Shown in pieces: positions 32,522 to 43,710 of a stretch of 64,000 nt of DNA. Position numbers and translations under genes: made by a program. The notes beneath the pieces are model-generated. The model was not told the origin of the DNA and searched no databases. It was given only the letters and a program-made list of their open reading frames with translations. This DNA is from Prorocentrum cordatum (taxonomy: Eukaryota; Sar; Dinophyceae; Prorocentrales; Prorocentraceae). Within the stretch, counting starts at the first letter, position 1. Each line of letters opens with the position of its first letter. The stretch spans positions 18,438 to 82,437 of the forward strand of contig CAUYUJ010014350.1 of NCBI GenBank assembly GCA_963575745.1. The letters run 5' to 3'.

Positions 32522-33565
32522 ATGCGTTCTGCAGGCTTCGGACTCCACATCTTCCGTCATATCGGCGCCCTGGGCCTGGCGCGCTGGACTTCGCCCGTGG
32601 CGCCAGCGCCTCAGGCCGTCGCCATCGAGCGGCCTGCGCCTGCCGCCGCGGGCCCCCTCGGCCTTGAGCTCGGGACCGTGGTGCCTCTGGCGAGCCGCCT
32701 CGCCGCAGCGCTCGAGGCGCAGGGGGCGGCGCCGGTATGCCCTGACCCGTGTACCCCTTGCCCGGCCTGCGGGGCAGGCGAGGCGAGCTGGGGCTTCCGG
32801 CTGGGCGTCGGCGCGGTCGCCTTCGTGCTGGTGGAGGCGCTCGAGGCCGCCGTGCGGGTGACGGGCAGCGCGCTGCGCTGGCTGTGCCGCTGGCAACGGC
32901 CGCCTGTCGCCCTGGCCGAGACACCGAGGTTGGTCACGGGTGCGAGCGTCGAGCTGGAGAGGCCGGCGGCGGAGCAGGCCAGGGCGAGCAGGGCGCGTAG
33001 CCCTTGCAGTGCCCTGGGCCCTGGGCAGCTTCGCCGACTGATGGCCGGGGCGTTCCACGCCGTACGCTACAACGTGCCTGGCCCCGTCATCTGGCACAAA
33101 CGGCTCGCGATCGCGGAACGCGGGGCGCTTAGCTTAGTGCTCACGCCCAGCTTCGACGACTACGACGAGCCGAACGCGCAGAGGCCAGACGTGGTGGAGG
33201 TGGTGCGCCTCCCGGAGCAGGGCGCCAGCCCGCCCGCGCTGGCTGGCGGGCGCGGCCGTGGCCAGGGCGACAACAGCAGGCTTCCCGGCCCCGCCGCCGG
33301 GCCCGTTCCGGCTGGACCTCGAGGTCGGCAGCGCGGCAGGCGCGCCGCCAGGGCAGCGCGCGCTCCACGACGACCCTGCTAGAGCCGCGGCGCAAAGGGC
33401 TGCAGACGCAGGAGGGGTCGCCGCAGGCGGTCCGCCGGCCGGGGGAGCTGGTGGCGGCGCCTCCCGCGGAGGGAGGCGGGCTCGCCGGCCTGGTGGCAGC
33501 GCTCGGCTGCCCTGTGGCTGCCGCGGGAGGCGCTAAGACCGCCGCTGCGCCGCCCGGGGCTTAGC
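32522..33565 (+). pseudogene. Retroelement polyprotein, N-terminal part
   Basis: About 230 codons of one frame from 32522, with the order CTPCPACGAGEASWG, a hydrophobic segment GFRLGVGAVAFVLVEALEA, then VPGPVIWHKRLAIAE, LSLVLTPSFDDYDE and DVVEVVRLPEQG. Coding likeness continues in another frame to a stop at 33562. I recognise this as the leader of a long dinoflagellate retroelement ORF. The block that normally follows is found at 37122-38155, across a 3.55-kb insertion. Internal frameshifts show decay. Confidence 0.5.
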
Positions 33566-36500
33566 ACGGGCCTGCCTGCTACAGACATCGCATCAACGAC
33601 ATTGTTGCAGTTTTGCCGTTGAGTTGTCTTTTTGGTTGGCGTATGCCCCCGTACCGATTATCGCGAGGTCCCCGCAACATTGATGCGCGCCCATGGCCTG
33701 CTTGTCGTTACGATTGCCGCATTTTTGCCGTTTTCTTGTTTCCCCGATATCATGCAGAATTGCACTTTTCCGGTTCTGCGCCGCATGGCTTGTCGCAGCC
33801 GTTGTCGCATCGCTTGTTGCAGCCGTTCTGCGGGTCCCCAAAACTGCTTCATGGGGAGGGGCGCTTTTGAGCAACACGTTGTTTTTTTTGTGTTTCCGGC
33901 GCGCGTCAAAACATTGGTGTTTTTTGCCGTTTCTTTGCCGCCGCCATTGGCTCAAAAACATTAATGTTTTGCTTAAATTTTTGGTGTCGCCAATTGTGTG
34001 CGATTCTGTTATGTTTCGTTGTATGGTCGCCCCGATCACTCCCGCGCGCCCGCGTGCGACCGTCACGCAAAACAATACTGTCGCACGCTGTCTCGCCACG
34101 CCGAGAAGCGACCCCATACGGCAACAACCCAAACCATCGAATGACGAATCTGTAACGATCAGGTTGGCCTCATGCCTATAGCAGGCATGCCCCGGGCAAG
34201 CTGCAATAGTGCTGCCAAAGCGGCTGATATGCGCCGCTGCGCAATTGGATAATAATGCGAGTGCAATTGGAGGGGATGGCTGGGAGGAGTTCGATTTCAG
34301 ATATGGAAAAGCGGACGTAGCTTGCCCCTTGCACTCTCCCCCGTGTAGGACGCAGGCCAATGGTAGAGCAGGCGGGGCTTACAGCAGCATCATGAGCAAG
34401 ATGGGAGGAGCAAGCGGAGCAGGAGGGAGCGGAAGAGGTGGTGGCGGTGGAGGTGGCGGCGGGTGGGGGGATGAGAATGAGGATGAAATTGATGTTGAGG
34501 ACAACGAAAATAATGGGAATGATGAAAGTTATGGCGAGGAGAGGGGCGATGGGGGGAGGGCGACAGCGAGGAGGTGGAGGAGGAGGGGGATGGGGGGGAA
34601 AAGGAGGCGGAAGAGGATGAGCATAGGGGTAGCAGGACGAGTAGGAGGAGAGAAAGGAACACATTGGGGAAAATGAAGGGGAGGGGAAGACGAGAAGCAG
34701 GAGCAGTAGCAGGAGCAGAAGGAAGAGGAGGAGCAGCGGGAGGATCAGGAAGAGGAGGAGGAGGATGAAGAGGAGGAGGAGGACCAGCAGCAGGAGGAGG
34801 AGGGGGAGGAGGAGGAGGAGGAGGAAGAGGAGGAGGAGGAGGAAGAGAAGGATTAGTCGGAACGTCAGGGGGAAGAGGAGGAGGAGGAGGATGAGGGGGA
34901 GGGGCAGGAGGAAGGGGAAGGGTAGGATGACGGGAGGGAGGATGTGGAGGAGGAGGAGGAGGACACGCGGGAAAATGAGGAGGAGAGGATAGTGATGACG
35001 ACGAACATGAGGCGGGGAAGGAGGAGGATGACGACAAGGGAGGAAGGAGGCGGATAGGAGAGAGGAAGGATCAGGGAGGAGGGGAAGGGAAGAGGAGGTG
35101 GAGCAGGAAGGGGAGGGCGCGTGGAGGAGACGGATATGGGGGGGAGGTGGAGGAGGAGGAGAAGATGCGAGGAGAAGGAGGAGGAGGAGGAAAAAGGAGG
35201 AGGAGGAGGAAAAGGAGGACGAGGAGGATGGAGGGGCGATGGGCGAGGGGCGCGGGGGGGCGGGCCGGCAAGCGGGGGGGTCCAGTGCAACACGCGGTCG
35301 TTTGGGGGTTGTCATTTCTGTTGCCGCGCACTTTGGAAATGTTCAAATTTTGTCTGGAACGGCAAAGAAACATCAATGTTTTGCAAAACGTTTTGCGTTT
35401 CTTTGTTGTGCGGGACGTCCTTTGCCCATGTTGGGGCGGCGGTTTGACGCGACGCGTTGCTCAGCACATCATTGTTTGTTGTTGGTCCCCGTTGTTGCTT
35501 CGTTCTTACGTCCGATGGTGCTGCCCCTGCCCCTTGCCCAAAACACTACTGTTTGTTGAAGTTCCCTTGTTGTTTGTGCTGTTGCTGCCCCCTGTGGTTT
35601 GGCAAAGCATTGTTATTTTGTTGCTGTTTGCTTGTTCATTTGGTTGTTGCGTTCCCTGTCGATGGGCAAAGCATTGCTGCTGTTGTGCTGCTTGGTTGCT
35701 TTTTCCATGCCCCGACAATTTGTCAAACCATTGTTGTTGTTGTTTTGCTGTTTGTGTTTTTATGGTTGTACCCCCTGCAGTTTGACAACACACAGTTGTT
35801 TTGGTGCTGTTTGCTTGCTTTTGTTGGTTGTTCGCTTCCGCGATCGCAATGCCCACCGGCAGCATTCCATCACTATCAGCTCATGTTGCACGAGGGGGTG
35901 CAGGAGCGGGAGGATAATCAGGAGAGGAAGGATGAGGACGAGGAGTAGAATGAGGAGGAGGACGAGGACGAGAGGGAGGAGGAAGAGGTAGGAAGAGGAG
36001 GAGGAGGAGGAGGAGGAGGAGGAGGAGGAGGAGAAGGGGGAGGAGGATTAGAAAGAGCACGGGGAGGGGGGAGGACGAGGAAAATGAGGAGTAGGAGGTG
36101 AGAAGAGGAGGAGGAGCAGGAGGAGGATGGGGTAGAGGATCAGGAGGAGGAGAAGGAGGAGGACATTAAGACCAGCGAAGAGAAGAACGAGGGGGATGAT
36201 GAGGAAGTGGAGGAGGACGAGGAACAGTAGGAGAGAATGATGAGGAGGAGGAGGAGGAGAAGGCAGCTCGTGTGGAATAGTGGTCTCTACATGGGACTGA
36301 CCCCAGGACCAGTATTCCTCTGCAGACCCCCGGCGGGGGCCAGGCCATGCTGTTGGCGCCGGGCAAGCCGGCTGTTATTAAGCGACCCGCATGGATCGTT
36401 TTGCAAAAGAAGGCTGGAACCATTAGAGCCAAAAACCTCAAGTGCATTTCGGGGACCTGAAGAAACACCTTGGGCCAAATGAACCTCGGAACCACGTAGG

Positions 36501-37121
36501 AATCGGCTAGAACCAGTTGGAACCAGCGGAGCAGCAGCCCCACGGATTGACGTAACAGTGCGCTGAACAGTAAGATTGATGTAACATGAACAGTTGTAGT
36601 AACAGCAGCGGCAACCATGAACGTCACGTGCCAATGCATCGACAACGCGCGCGCCAACGCCTCATTCAACATTATACAGCATACAACCGGGCAAACAAAA
36701 CATTCCAAACAAACGCACGCACCATACATTTTAGCAAAACATTGTTGTTTTGTTGTTGCTGTCCGTTTCAAAAAAAGCACCAATGTTTTGCCAAATTCTC
36801 GGAGCCATGCGCAACAAGCGCTGCAACAACCTTGCGACAAGCAGCTTCGAGGGAATCCCGCGGCCGGCGAAGTCGCAGGCCGGCGCCGCAGGAAGCGCCG
36901 CGGCAAACAAACGGCAATGAAACGCTGCGGCGTGCACTAAGCGCGCGGCAAGCGCCGCAGCAACCGGCGCACCAAGCAACATTTGAGCAGACGAGGGGGG
37001 CACAGCAAAAAAACATCAATAATACATCAAAGAAACCAGACGCCGAAACAAGCATGGTGGCAAAACCGACTCCAATGTTGCACCAATGTTTTGGTTTTTT
37101 GCCTGTAGCAGGCAGGCCCGT
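33566..37121. mobile_element. 3.55-kb inverted-repeat element splitting a retroelement
   Basis: A perfect 19-bp terminal inverted repeat, ACGGGCCTGCCTGCTACAG at 33566-33584 and its reverse complement at 37103-37121. Similarity continues weakly outward (CCCGGGG). Inside are many CAAAACATTGTTGTTTTG-like subterminal motifs near both ends and in the middle, plus two GGA-rich blocks (about 34400-35270 and 35930-36260). No transposase was recognised. A half-copy of the terminal motif (GCCTATAGCAGGCATGCC) at 34174-34191 suggests nesting. No clear target-site duplication. Confidence 0.6.
35533..35835. repeat. Degenerate ~62-bp tandem repeat with internal palindrome
   Basis: CAAARCATTGTTGTTTTGTTG-like motifs recur at about 35537, 35600, 35667, 35725 and 35785, each followed by CTGTTTGCTTG-like sequence. 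Confidence 0.55.
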
Positions 37122-37800
37122 CGTAACCCGGGGCCTTGGCGGCCCCCGCCGCGGCCGTGCCGCTGGCCGCGCCCGCGGTGGCCCCGGCTGCGGCCGCTAC
37201 GCCGGCCGCGCCGGCTGCGGCTGCCGCCGGCCCAGCAGCCCCCGCGGCGCGCCGCGGGCCCGTAGCCTACCGCGGTTGGCTACGGGCCCGCCGCTGCCAA
37301 CGCCCCCGACCTGCGCGTGCTCGCGGCGACGCACATCAGCAGGGGCCAGCGTTTCTTGGACTTCAGGGGGCTGGTGCTGGCGCAGTCAGAGCACGCATGG
37401 CCTGACTTCCCTGCGCGAGGGCCTCGCACCACACAGTGGGTGCTGGAGAACATCCAGAAGCATGGTGGGGCGCCGCTCGCGCGACATTCGCGTTGGCGGG
37501 GCGAGATGGGGCTTCAGCCAGACGACGCCGGCGTGGAGCTCCACCTGCTCTGCAACCGGCTGCCGGAGACTATGATCTCGCACGACTGGCTGAATGCCTG
37601 CGACTTGGCATGTGCCGAGCTCATCGCCAGGACTCTCCAGGCGCAGGAGGAACGGCATCGCGCGCGCGGATCTCCTGCGGAGCCAAACCTACACATGCGA
37701 CGCCCTGATTTTTCAGGACGGCGCCCCTGGAAGTCCGGACCAGGCCCGGCGAGGGCCCCCAGGGCCCAAAAATTGTGTGTATATATATAATATATACCAA

Positions 37801-37868
<68 letters not shown>

Positions 37869-38155
37869 GCCCGTCCTGTTTTTTTTTTGTCACGACGCGA
37901 TCATGTCTGGGGAGAACGTCCGCCGTGATCTGATGACGGGCACCGCCGAGGTCCGCGGAGACATGTCTGCGCGGCGCCAGCAACGCCCTTCGGCGGGCAC
38001 GCGTCGGCCGAGCTGCCTTGCGAGGCCGCGGCGCAGAAGGCGCTGCGGCAGGCCCGCGAGGAGCGCCAGCTGGCCTCGGGCATTGGTGGCGATGGCGACA
38101 GCAAGCAGAAGGTTAGGAGGCAACCGCTGGGAGGTTTTCGTCGGAAGGGCTAAAG
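37122..38155 (+). pseudogene. Retroelement polyprotein, continuation
   Basis: After an Ala/Pro-rich stretch, frame 37317-37690 reads GQRFLDFRGLVLAQSE, ARGPRTTQWVLENIQKHGG, GVELHLLCNRLPE and CDLACAELIARTLQAQEER, the conserved order seen after the leader domain of the same family. A (CA)n(A)n tract (37798-37867) interrupts it. Beyond, AAQKALRQAREERQLASG appears in a shifted frame, then a stop near 38155. Inactive. Confidence 0.5.
37798..37867. repeat. (CA)n(A)n microsatellite
   Basis: About 14 CA units followed by about 40 A residues, inside the decayed retroelement. Confidence 0.95.
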
Positions 38156-38194
38156 AGGATTAAACCCACTGGGGGGCTGTTACGCCGGAGTGGG

Positions 38195-38275
38195 CCTCGG
38201 ATTGAACAGGATTAAGCCAGATTAAACGGGATCAAGCTGGATTAAGCGGGATCAAGCTGGATTAAGGTAGATTTC
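38195..38275. repeat. GGATTAAGCNG 11-bp repeat
   Basis: Seven to eight imperfect units of GGATTAAGC/GGGATCAAGCT. Confidence 0.8.
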
Positions 38276-39099
38276 GGACCAGAGCAAGAACATAATTATT
38301 TTACCTCCCAGTAGTTGCATCCGAAAGAAGGGCAGGAAGGGCAAAAAGGGAGACCGGGGCGGCGACGCGTGAACGCCCAGCGGGGGTTCGGGACCCAGCC
38401 GCCGCTCGAGGATGCCTTGAAGGGCAGCGGGGTCCATCCGACCGCCCGTCGGTCGGCAGCTATATCGACGCCGTCGTGAGCTCCCCGACGGCCGGCAGCG
38501 CGACATGTTCCCCCTCCCTATCCCCGACTTCCTTCGCCAGCAGTTCGTTTCCAGCTCGCTGTCTCGCGCTGTCCGTCGACGCACCCTCCGGAGCGAGCGC
38601 GACAGAAGCCTCCCTCGCCCGTGACGCAACTCACGCTCTCCACACGGCCTGCGGCTGCAGTGCGATTTCGAATGCCGGTCGGAGGGCCGCCGTGGAGAAC
38701 GTTCCGACGACGTGACGACGTGCCGTGCTGCCGGAGGCCCACCAGCTGACTCTGACGAGCAGCGCGCGTTTTTCCCGGGAGAGGCCTCGGTGCGCTCCTG
38801 GACGGCCCAGCTCTCTCCCCTCTTCGGACCGAGGGGCGGCTGCTTGCTGCCGGCGAGGCCTCGTCTCGTGGCCCGCCGCGCGGGTCGATCCTGCTCCGCT
38901 CGAGAGACCTGCCACTGGGCTGGTTCTGAAACCGCTGGAGTTTCGGTAAGACCCATTGTTTCGCCCAGAGTCTGAGGCGCGGGCCCAGCAAAGAGAAGTC
39001 TGTCCACGGGGGCCTCATGTAGATCCCATTCTCGGGAATGCGTCTTCTCGAGGAATGCTTTCCTGGGAGCGCGCCGAGGGGCGCCGCGGCAATCTGGGG
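38276..39099. other. Probable 5' part of the DIRS-like element, no clear domain
   Basis: Lies directly upstream (plus sense) of the RT fragment. Overlapping frames only; nothing recognised. Confidence 0.3.
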
Positions 39100-39482
39100 C
39101 ATTTCTGGGGGGTCGAAAAGAAGAGCGGCGCCCTACGCAGCATCTTCGATACGAGGATGGCCACGTGCAGGTTTGTCGATCCCCCTACCACGCGCCTCCC
39201 ACCCCCCTTCTGCCTCTGCTTCTCTTGGAACGGAGGGGCCCCCTGTATGTCGCGAGCGGAAGTCTGGACGTGGCCTTGTACCACATGCAGCTGCCTCGCG
39301 GCATGGAGCATATGTTCAGCTTGCCCTGTATAGATTCTTCGTATCTTCAGAAGTTCAACATTCCTGGAATCCCCGCGGGGGCCGGCGTAGAGATTTTACC
39401 CTGTGTTCCAGTTCTGCCAGTGGGCGTCTCGTGGGCACAACATCTAAGTCAAAACGTCCTGAAAGGGGTCCCAGGCTAGAGG
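39100..39482 (+). pseudogene. DIRS-like reverse transcriptase, N-terminal part
   Basis: VEKKSGALRSIFDTRMATCRF then VDPPTTRLP in one frame, and after a shift GPLYVASGSLDVALYHMQLP, MEHMFSLPCID, VPVLPVGVSWAQHLSQ. This is the order of the finger and palm regions in dinoflagellate DIRS-type RT (usually ...LILDAR..., ...D..DCFY..., LPMGFSWAL). The expected YVDN box is not here but at 40981, after a foreign block. Confidence 0.6.
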
Positions 39483-40960
39483 AGGTTTCGGTATCGGCAT
39501 CGCTCCGCTGAGTCCAAAGGTCGGATGGACTGGGGAGAAATTTTGGGCCCCCCCCTCAAATCAAACCCTTGACACTCCACGACTGGAGGCGCCAGCGACG
39601 GTGCCTTTCGGCAGACGTCGGCGCGCGGCCGAGCTCTTCCCGTGGCTGCTGCGCGACGCATAGCACCTCCAGGCTCTCACCAAACAGGGACGGCCCGCGA
39701 AATAGACTGTCACGCACCAAGCAATCAAGCCCTGCCCCTCGAGCTCGAGGTAGCCCGCAGGCCTCGGAACCGTAACAACAGTAGCCTTTTGTTTAGAAGA
39801 GATTAAAATCTGCATCATAATGGCCTCCAGCACAAGATCGTTGACAGCAATCATAAACCTTCGGACTTTGGACTCGAACATCTTTTCCGTGCGAAGATGC
39901 TAAGAGCTGGGACTGCAAACTGCCTGCGACAAAATTGCCCAACCAAACATGCGAACAACAACCTGCTGTTCCTGAGCGGCACGCGGCATCACTGCGACAG
40001 CAACTCCCACGAACATGAGGCTGTCGGCTGCACCGAGCCCGCGGCTCTTCTGGCCTTTGACGAGGGAGATACTCGATGTCATGCGCGTTCTTCACTGCCT
40101 GATAGATGGGATCGGCGACCTCGATGGTGAACGGCGTGGTGCAGGCAGCCTCGAGCAGGCGGTTCCTCTGGGCATCGATGACTCCGAGCTTGAGAGCGAG
40201 ATCATGTTTTCCTTTGTGGCGCCGTCGCCGACGGCCGCGCGCTTCCGAGCTTGAATACCTGGATCAGCATCGGCAGCGGGAGGCTTCGCACCGACTTGGC
40301 CGAACACCGCGGCCCACTGTGGCTGAGACACGCTTAGAACTCTAGAATCTGATCTGCCAAGGGAGCGCGCTGACGAAGGTGCCACTGTGCCTCTGAATAG
40401 CTACCGAAAGACACCTCGCACAACAAACACTCGTAAGGGGGCGGGGCCACGAGATCGAACACAATAGCAGAACCTCTGGGCCTATGACATTTACGCATTT
40501 GAAACCGTAGCCACGCGAGCGAGCTCGCGAAAGCCATGGTTTGGAAGCTGAGAGTTAGCTTGGTGAAGGAGTAGTTGGCGCCTAGAAGGATATTCAGCAC
40601 TACAGACACCCCCCCCCTCCCCCAGGCTGAGACCACAGACGAAACCAGGGGGCGGGGGAGGCGGCGGCGGCGGAGGAGAGGGCGGAGAAGCCCCCAGGGA
40701 CGCGGAGGGAGATATCTGTTGACCTTGGCATTCTCCAGCGAGGACAAGGGGACCAGTGCTGAGGAAAGCATGGCGCATTTCTTCGTCGCAAAAAAAATCG
40801 CAGCAGGTCGCACGCGCACTTGCTCAGCGTGCTGCGGGCACTCGCCCGCCCGAAAAAAGATCCGCAAATTCTGCTAGAAACTGGGCCCACCAAGAACGCA
40901 TCGGCCCTATGCGATATCCCTCTCCATCCACACTCCTGACCTAAGTGTCCCCCCAGTAAC
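39483..40960 (-). other. Block interrupting the DIRS-like RT
   Basis: About 1.45 kb separates the two RT halves, where homologues have only a few dozen codons. The best frames are on the minus strand and broken: one contains YECLLCEVSFGSYSEAQWHL, half of a C2H2-like finger (about 40400-40450), followed at lower coordinates by a Ser/Arg-rich part. I could not identify terminal repeats or a family. Confidence 0.45.
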
Positions 40961-40980
40961 TCCGGGGCACAGCCGCGGCA

Positions 40981-41460
40981 ACGTATGTAGACAACTTCCC
41001 AACCTTGGGGGCTGATCCTGACACGGTTGGGGCTCGTCTTGGAGTTGTTGTCAAGGCGCTTCGGTCCTCGGGGCTGGTCGTGCACGAGCTCGAGGGGGCA
41101 AGCAAAGATCGTGAGTTCCTGGGCATGTCTCTCCGCGACGGTCGTTATCTGTGGGTCAAGAACCGTGAAGTGTGGAGGTTGAGGTATGCCTTGGATGAGC
41201 TGTTGCGGAGGCATGCTATCAGCGGGCACCTGTTGCGCATCGTTGCTGGTCACGTCACCTGGACGAGCCTGGTGCGTCGAGAGCGTCTGTCGCGCTTGCA
41301 CTCCAAACCCGCTTTTTATCCAAGCTGCCGGCGCTGCGCGAGTGGCTCTGTTCGTGAAGAGCTCGAGAGCGTTCGCAACCTCCTTCCCTTTGCTCTGCGT
41401 GGATCTTCGCGCAACCCATGGCATCCGCGCGCAGCGCGCGCCGACGCCTCGCCTTTTCGG
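40981..41460 (+). pseudogene. DIRS-like RT C-terminal part
   Basis: YVDN catalytic box, then REFLGMSLRDGRYLWVKNRE, VWRLRYALDELLRRHAISGH, LRIVAGHVTWTSLVRRERLS and PRAARADASPF, the thumb region and start of RNase H seen in dinoflagellate DIRS proteins. The frame is open from 41005, runs into (TCC)n and is then lost. Confidence 0.65.
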
Positions 41461-41726
41461 ACTGGGGGGTCGTTCGCCGCAAGTGGAACCCTTCTCCTCC
41501 TCCTCCTTCTCCTCCTCCTCCTCCTCCTCCTCCTCCTCCTCCCTCCCTCCCCCCCCCTGCCTCCCCCCCTCCCTCCCTCCCTCCCTCCCGAGAGCTGGGA
41601 CGTCAGAAAGAGAGATTCCGCTTCAAAGATCGAAGGTGGCGCGAGGGCCCGTGAGCGGGCCTTGAAGGGGGCGGGGACGAAGGTCGACGTCGCGATGATC
41701 TGGGCGAGGGAGGAGCAGGGCCCCCT

Positions 41727-42120
41727 GTGGGCCACGAGCGGGAAGGAGCCCGACAGGATCCCCGGGGGGGAATTCTCGGAGGTACCCAGGCGGTTACCAC
41801 GGCCTGCGTGCTGGGACCCAACAGTCTGTTCCTGGAAGGGGAGGCCGGGGTGATGGGCTTCAAGAACGTCCTGAGGAGCCGCACGACTCACGGCAGGCGG
41901 GTCCCGGTCCTATCCGACAACCTGCCCCTGGTCTTGGCCGCGGGGAGGGGACGGGCAAAGTTGGCCCATCTTCGGCAAGGTTTGCACCGCGTGTGTGTGT
42001 GTGTGTGTGCTCTGTCGCTCGCCACGGGCTCGAGGCTTGCCGCGAAGTGGGTTCCCTCCGAGCCGAACCCCGCCGACACGGTCTCCAGAGGCGAGGTCGG
42101 ACGGTTCTCGAGGGCCCGGG
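41727..42120 (+). pseudogene. DIRS-like RNase H region
   Basis: LSDNLPLVLAAGRGRAKLAH and LAAKWVPSEPNPADTVSRG match the two best conserved blocks of these RNase H domains (family GDN-LVLA and WVPSE-NPAD-SR). A TG microsatellite lies between them. Confidence 0.65.
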
Positions 42121-42189
42121 TATACCCCCAGGCGGGGCCCGAAGATACCGTTGCTGACGCGCCGCCCGGGCTGGCTGCTGGCCGCGGTG

Positions 42190-43026
42190 GCGGCCCTGCT
42201 AGGGGCGGGAGCGGCGCACGCTGCCAGGACTTCTGGGCTGTTGGCGACGCCTGCCCTGAAGCACGAGCGCGCGCAGGCGGCAGCGCAAGTCGCCCGCGCA
42301 GCGCTCCGCTTCACAGGGCGCTCGACGCCGGAGAACGCGGCGATACTGCCGTCCACGACTCGGAACCACCAGAAGGCGCAGGAGGCGTTCACCGCCGACT
42401 GCTCCGAGCGCCACCTGGACTGGTGCTCGACGCTGGAGCTGGACGCGGTGCTGGTGCCAAGCTTCGACATGCTGTACATCCTCGGTCGGCGAGAACGGCA
42501 ACACGGGCTCCCAGCTGCTGGCGGCCCTCAGCCATGTGACGCCAGTGCTGTGCAAGGCGGTGCCCAGGCTGCCCCGCTGCCCAGGAGCGCCCGCTTTGCG
42601 ATAGCAGCAGTGCTGGCGAGCTGGGGCCAAGCGCGGATGGCCATCTGCGCGGTGCTGAGCTTCCTCTGCTACCTGCGCTCAGGCGAGGCCATGCGGCCTC
42701 GTGGCCGCAGCCTGGTGCTGCCTGCGGCGGCAGCGGGCCAGGCCTGCGACAAGTGGGCGTCGCTGCCCCACGACGTTGTGAACCGGGTACCGAGCAAGGT
42801 CGGCCTCTTCGAGGAGTTGGCGATCATCGACAACGAGCCCTGCATCTTTTCAGTCCTGCAGGCGCTGAAGCTCTCGACGCGGGCGGAGGACCGACTGTGG
42901 AGCGTCGACCTCGGCCAGTACAAGCGTTCCTTCGGCGAGGCGACAAAGGTGCTGTCGCTCGACCGCCCGCGGCCGCACCTCTACTCCCTGCGGCACGGTG
43001 GAGCCTCGGAGGACATCACATCCTGA
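42190..43026 (+). pseudogene. Tyrosine recombinase domain
   Basis: The frame from about 42190 to the stop at 43026 holds LSFLCYLRSGEAMRPRGRSL (box I region with Arg), CDKWASLPHDVV, and near the end PRPHLYSLRHGGASED, the box II HxLRHG-type motif (H, R, H). The nucleophilic Tyr should follow; the frame stops six codons after GGASED but continues shifted (EQVQRQGREG...), near the MKRHAQEPKLP start at 43084 where homologues have MKRYAQ. The Tyr is thus lost or changed to His. Confidence 0.65.
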
Positions 43027-43083
43027 GCCTCCGAACGCCAGAGCAGGTGCAGCGCCAGGGCAGAGAGGGGCCACGCCAGCAGC

Positions 43084-43710
43084 ATGAAACGCCATGCACA
43101 GGAGCCCAAGCTGCCGGCGGAGCTGCACTGGGCTCCGCTCGCCGCGCTCTCCTTCGGCACGCTGGCGGAGGCGAGCTTCCGCACGGTGCTCGAGGGCGCC
43201 TTGGCCAGCCGCCATCACCCGCTGCTGGCACGGATGCCGGCCTCGCTGGCAGGCGCCCTCGCGGCGGCATCTGCTGGAGGCCTTCCGGCGAGCCACGCGG
43301 CAGGCTCACAAGCACAAGCGGCGTGTGTTCTGGAGCTCTTCTGTGGCATTGGCTCCATCACGAACGCCATCCAGGTCGATGGCTTCGCGGCCGTGGGCCT
43401 CGACATCGGCAGCGGAGCCAATGAGCATCATCTCGTGCATGAGTTGTTTGATGTGATCCGCGGCTGGATTACGTCTGGCTGTGTGGCAGGTATCTGGCTT
43501 GGCACACCCTGCACCACGCGGAGCCAAGCCTTGAGACAACTCCTTCGGCCTAAACTGTATCCTATGGACCTCCCAGGTCTGAATCCCAAGGAGAAGGCGC
43601 GATTGGACATTCGCAATCAGACCTTCAGATTCTCTTGCAAAATCATTTGCTTGGCTTCGCGTTGGTCTGTACCCACTTTCCTGGAGAATCCAGCGGGCTC
43701 CCTCATGTGA
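43084..43710 (+). pseudogene. Recombinase tail fused to methyltransferase-like domain
   Basis: 208 codons. The first ~75 belong to the recombinase C-terminus. Then CVLELFCGIGSITNAI (SAM-binding loop), VGLDIGSG, a block ending WLGTPCTTRSQA (PC motif) and PTFLENPAGS. This resembles DNA-methyltransferase-type domains found downstream of the recombinase in DIRS-like elements. Substrate cannot be told. It ends at a stop; related sequence continues in other frames to about 43955. Confidence 0.6.

Noticed and set aside
33935-33960. Spliced-leader-like string (GCCATTGGCTCAAA)
   Set aside because: Only partly matches the dinoflagellate leader ending TTTGGCTCAAG and lies among AT-rich repeat motifs inside the 3.55-kb element.
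34176-35315. 379-codon minus-strand frame with poly-Leu/Pro
   Set aside because: Read through GGA/GAG low-complexity sequence in the inverted-repeat element.
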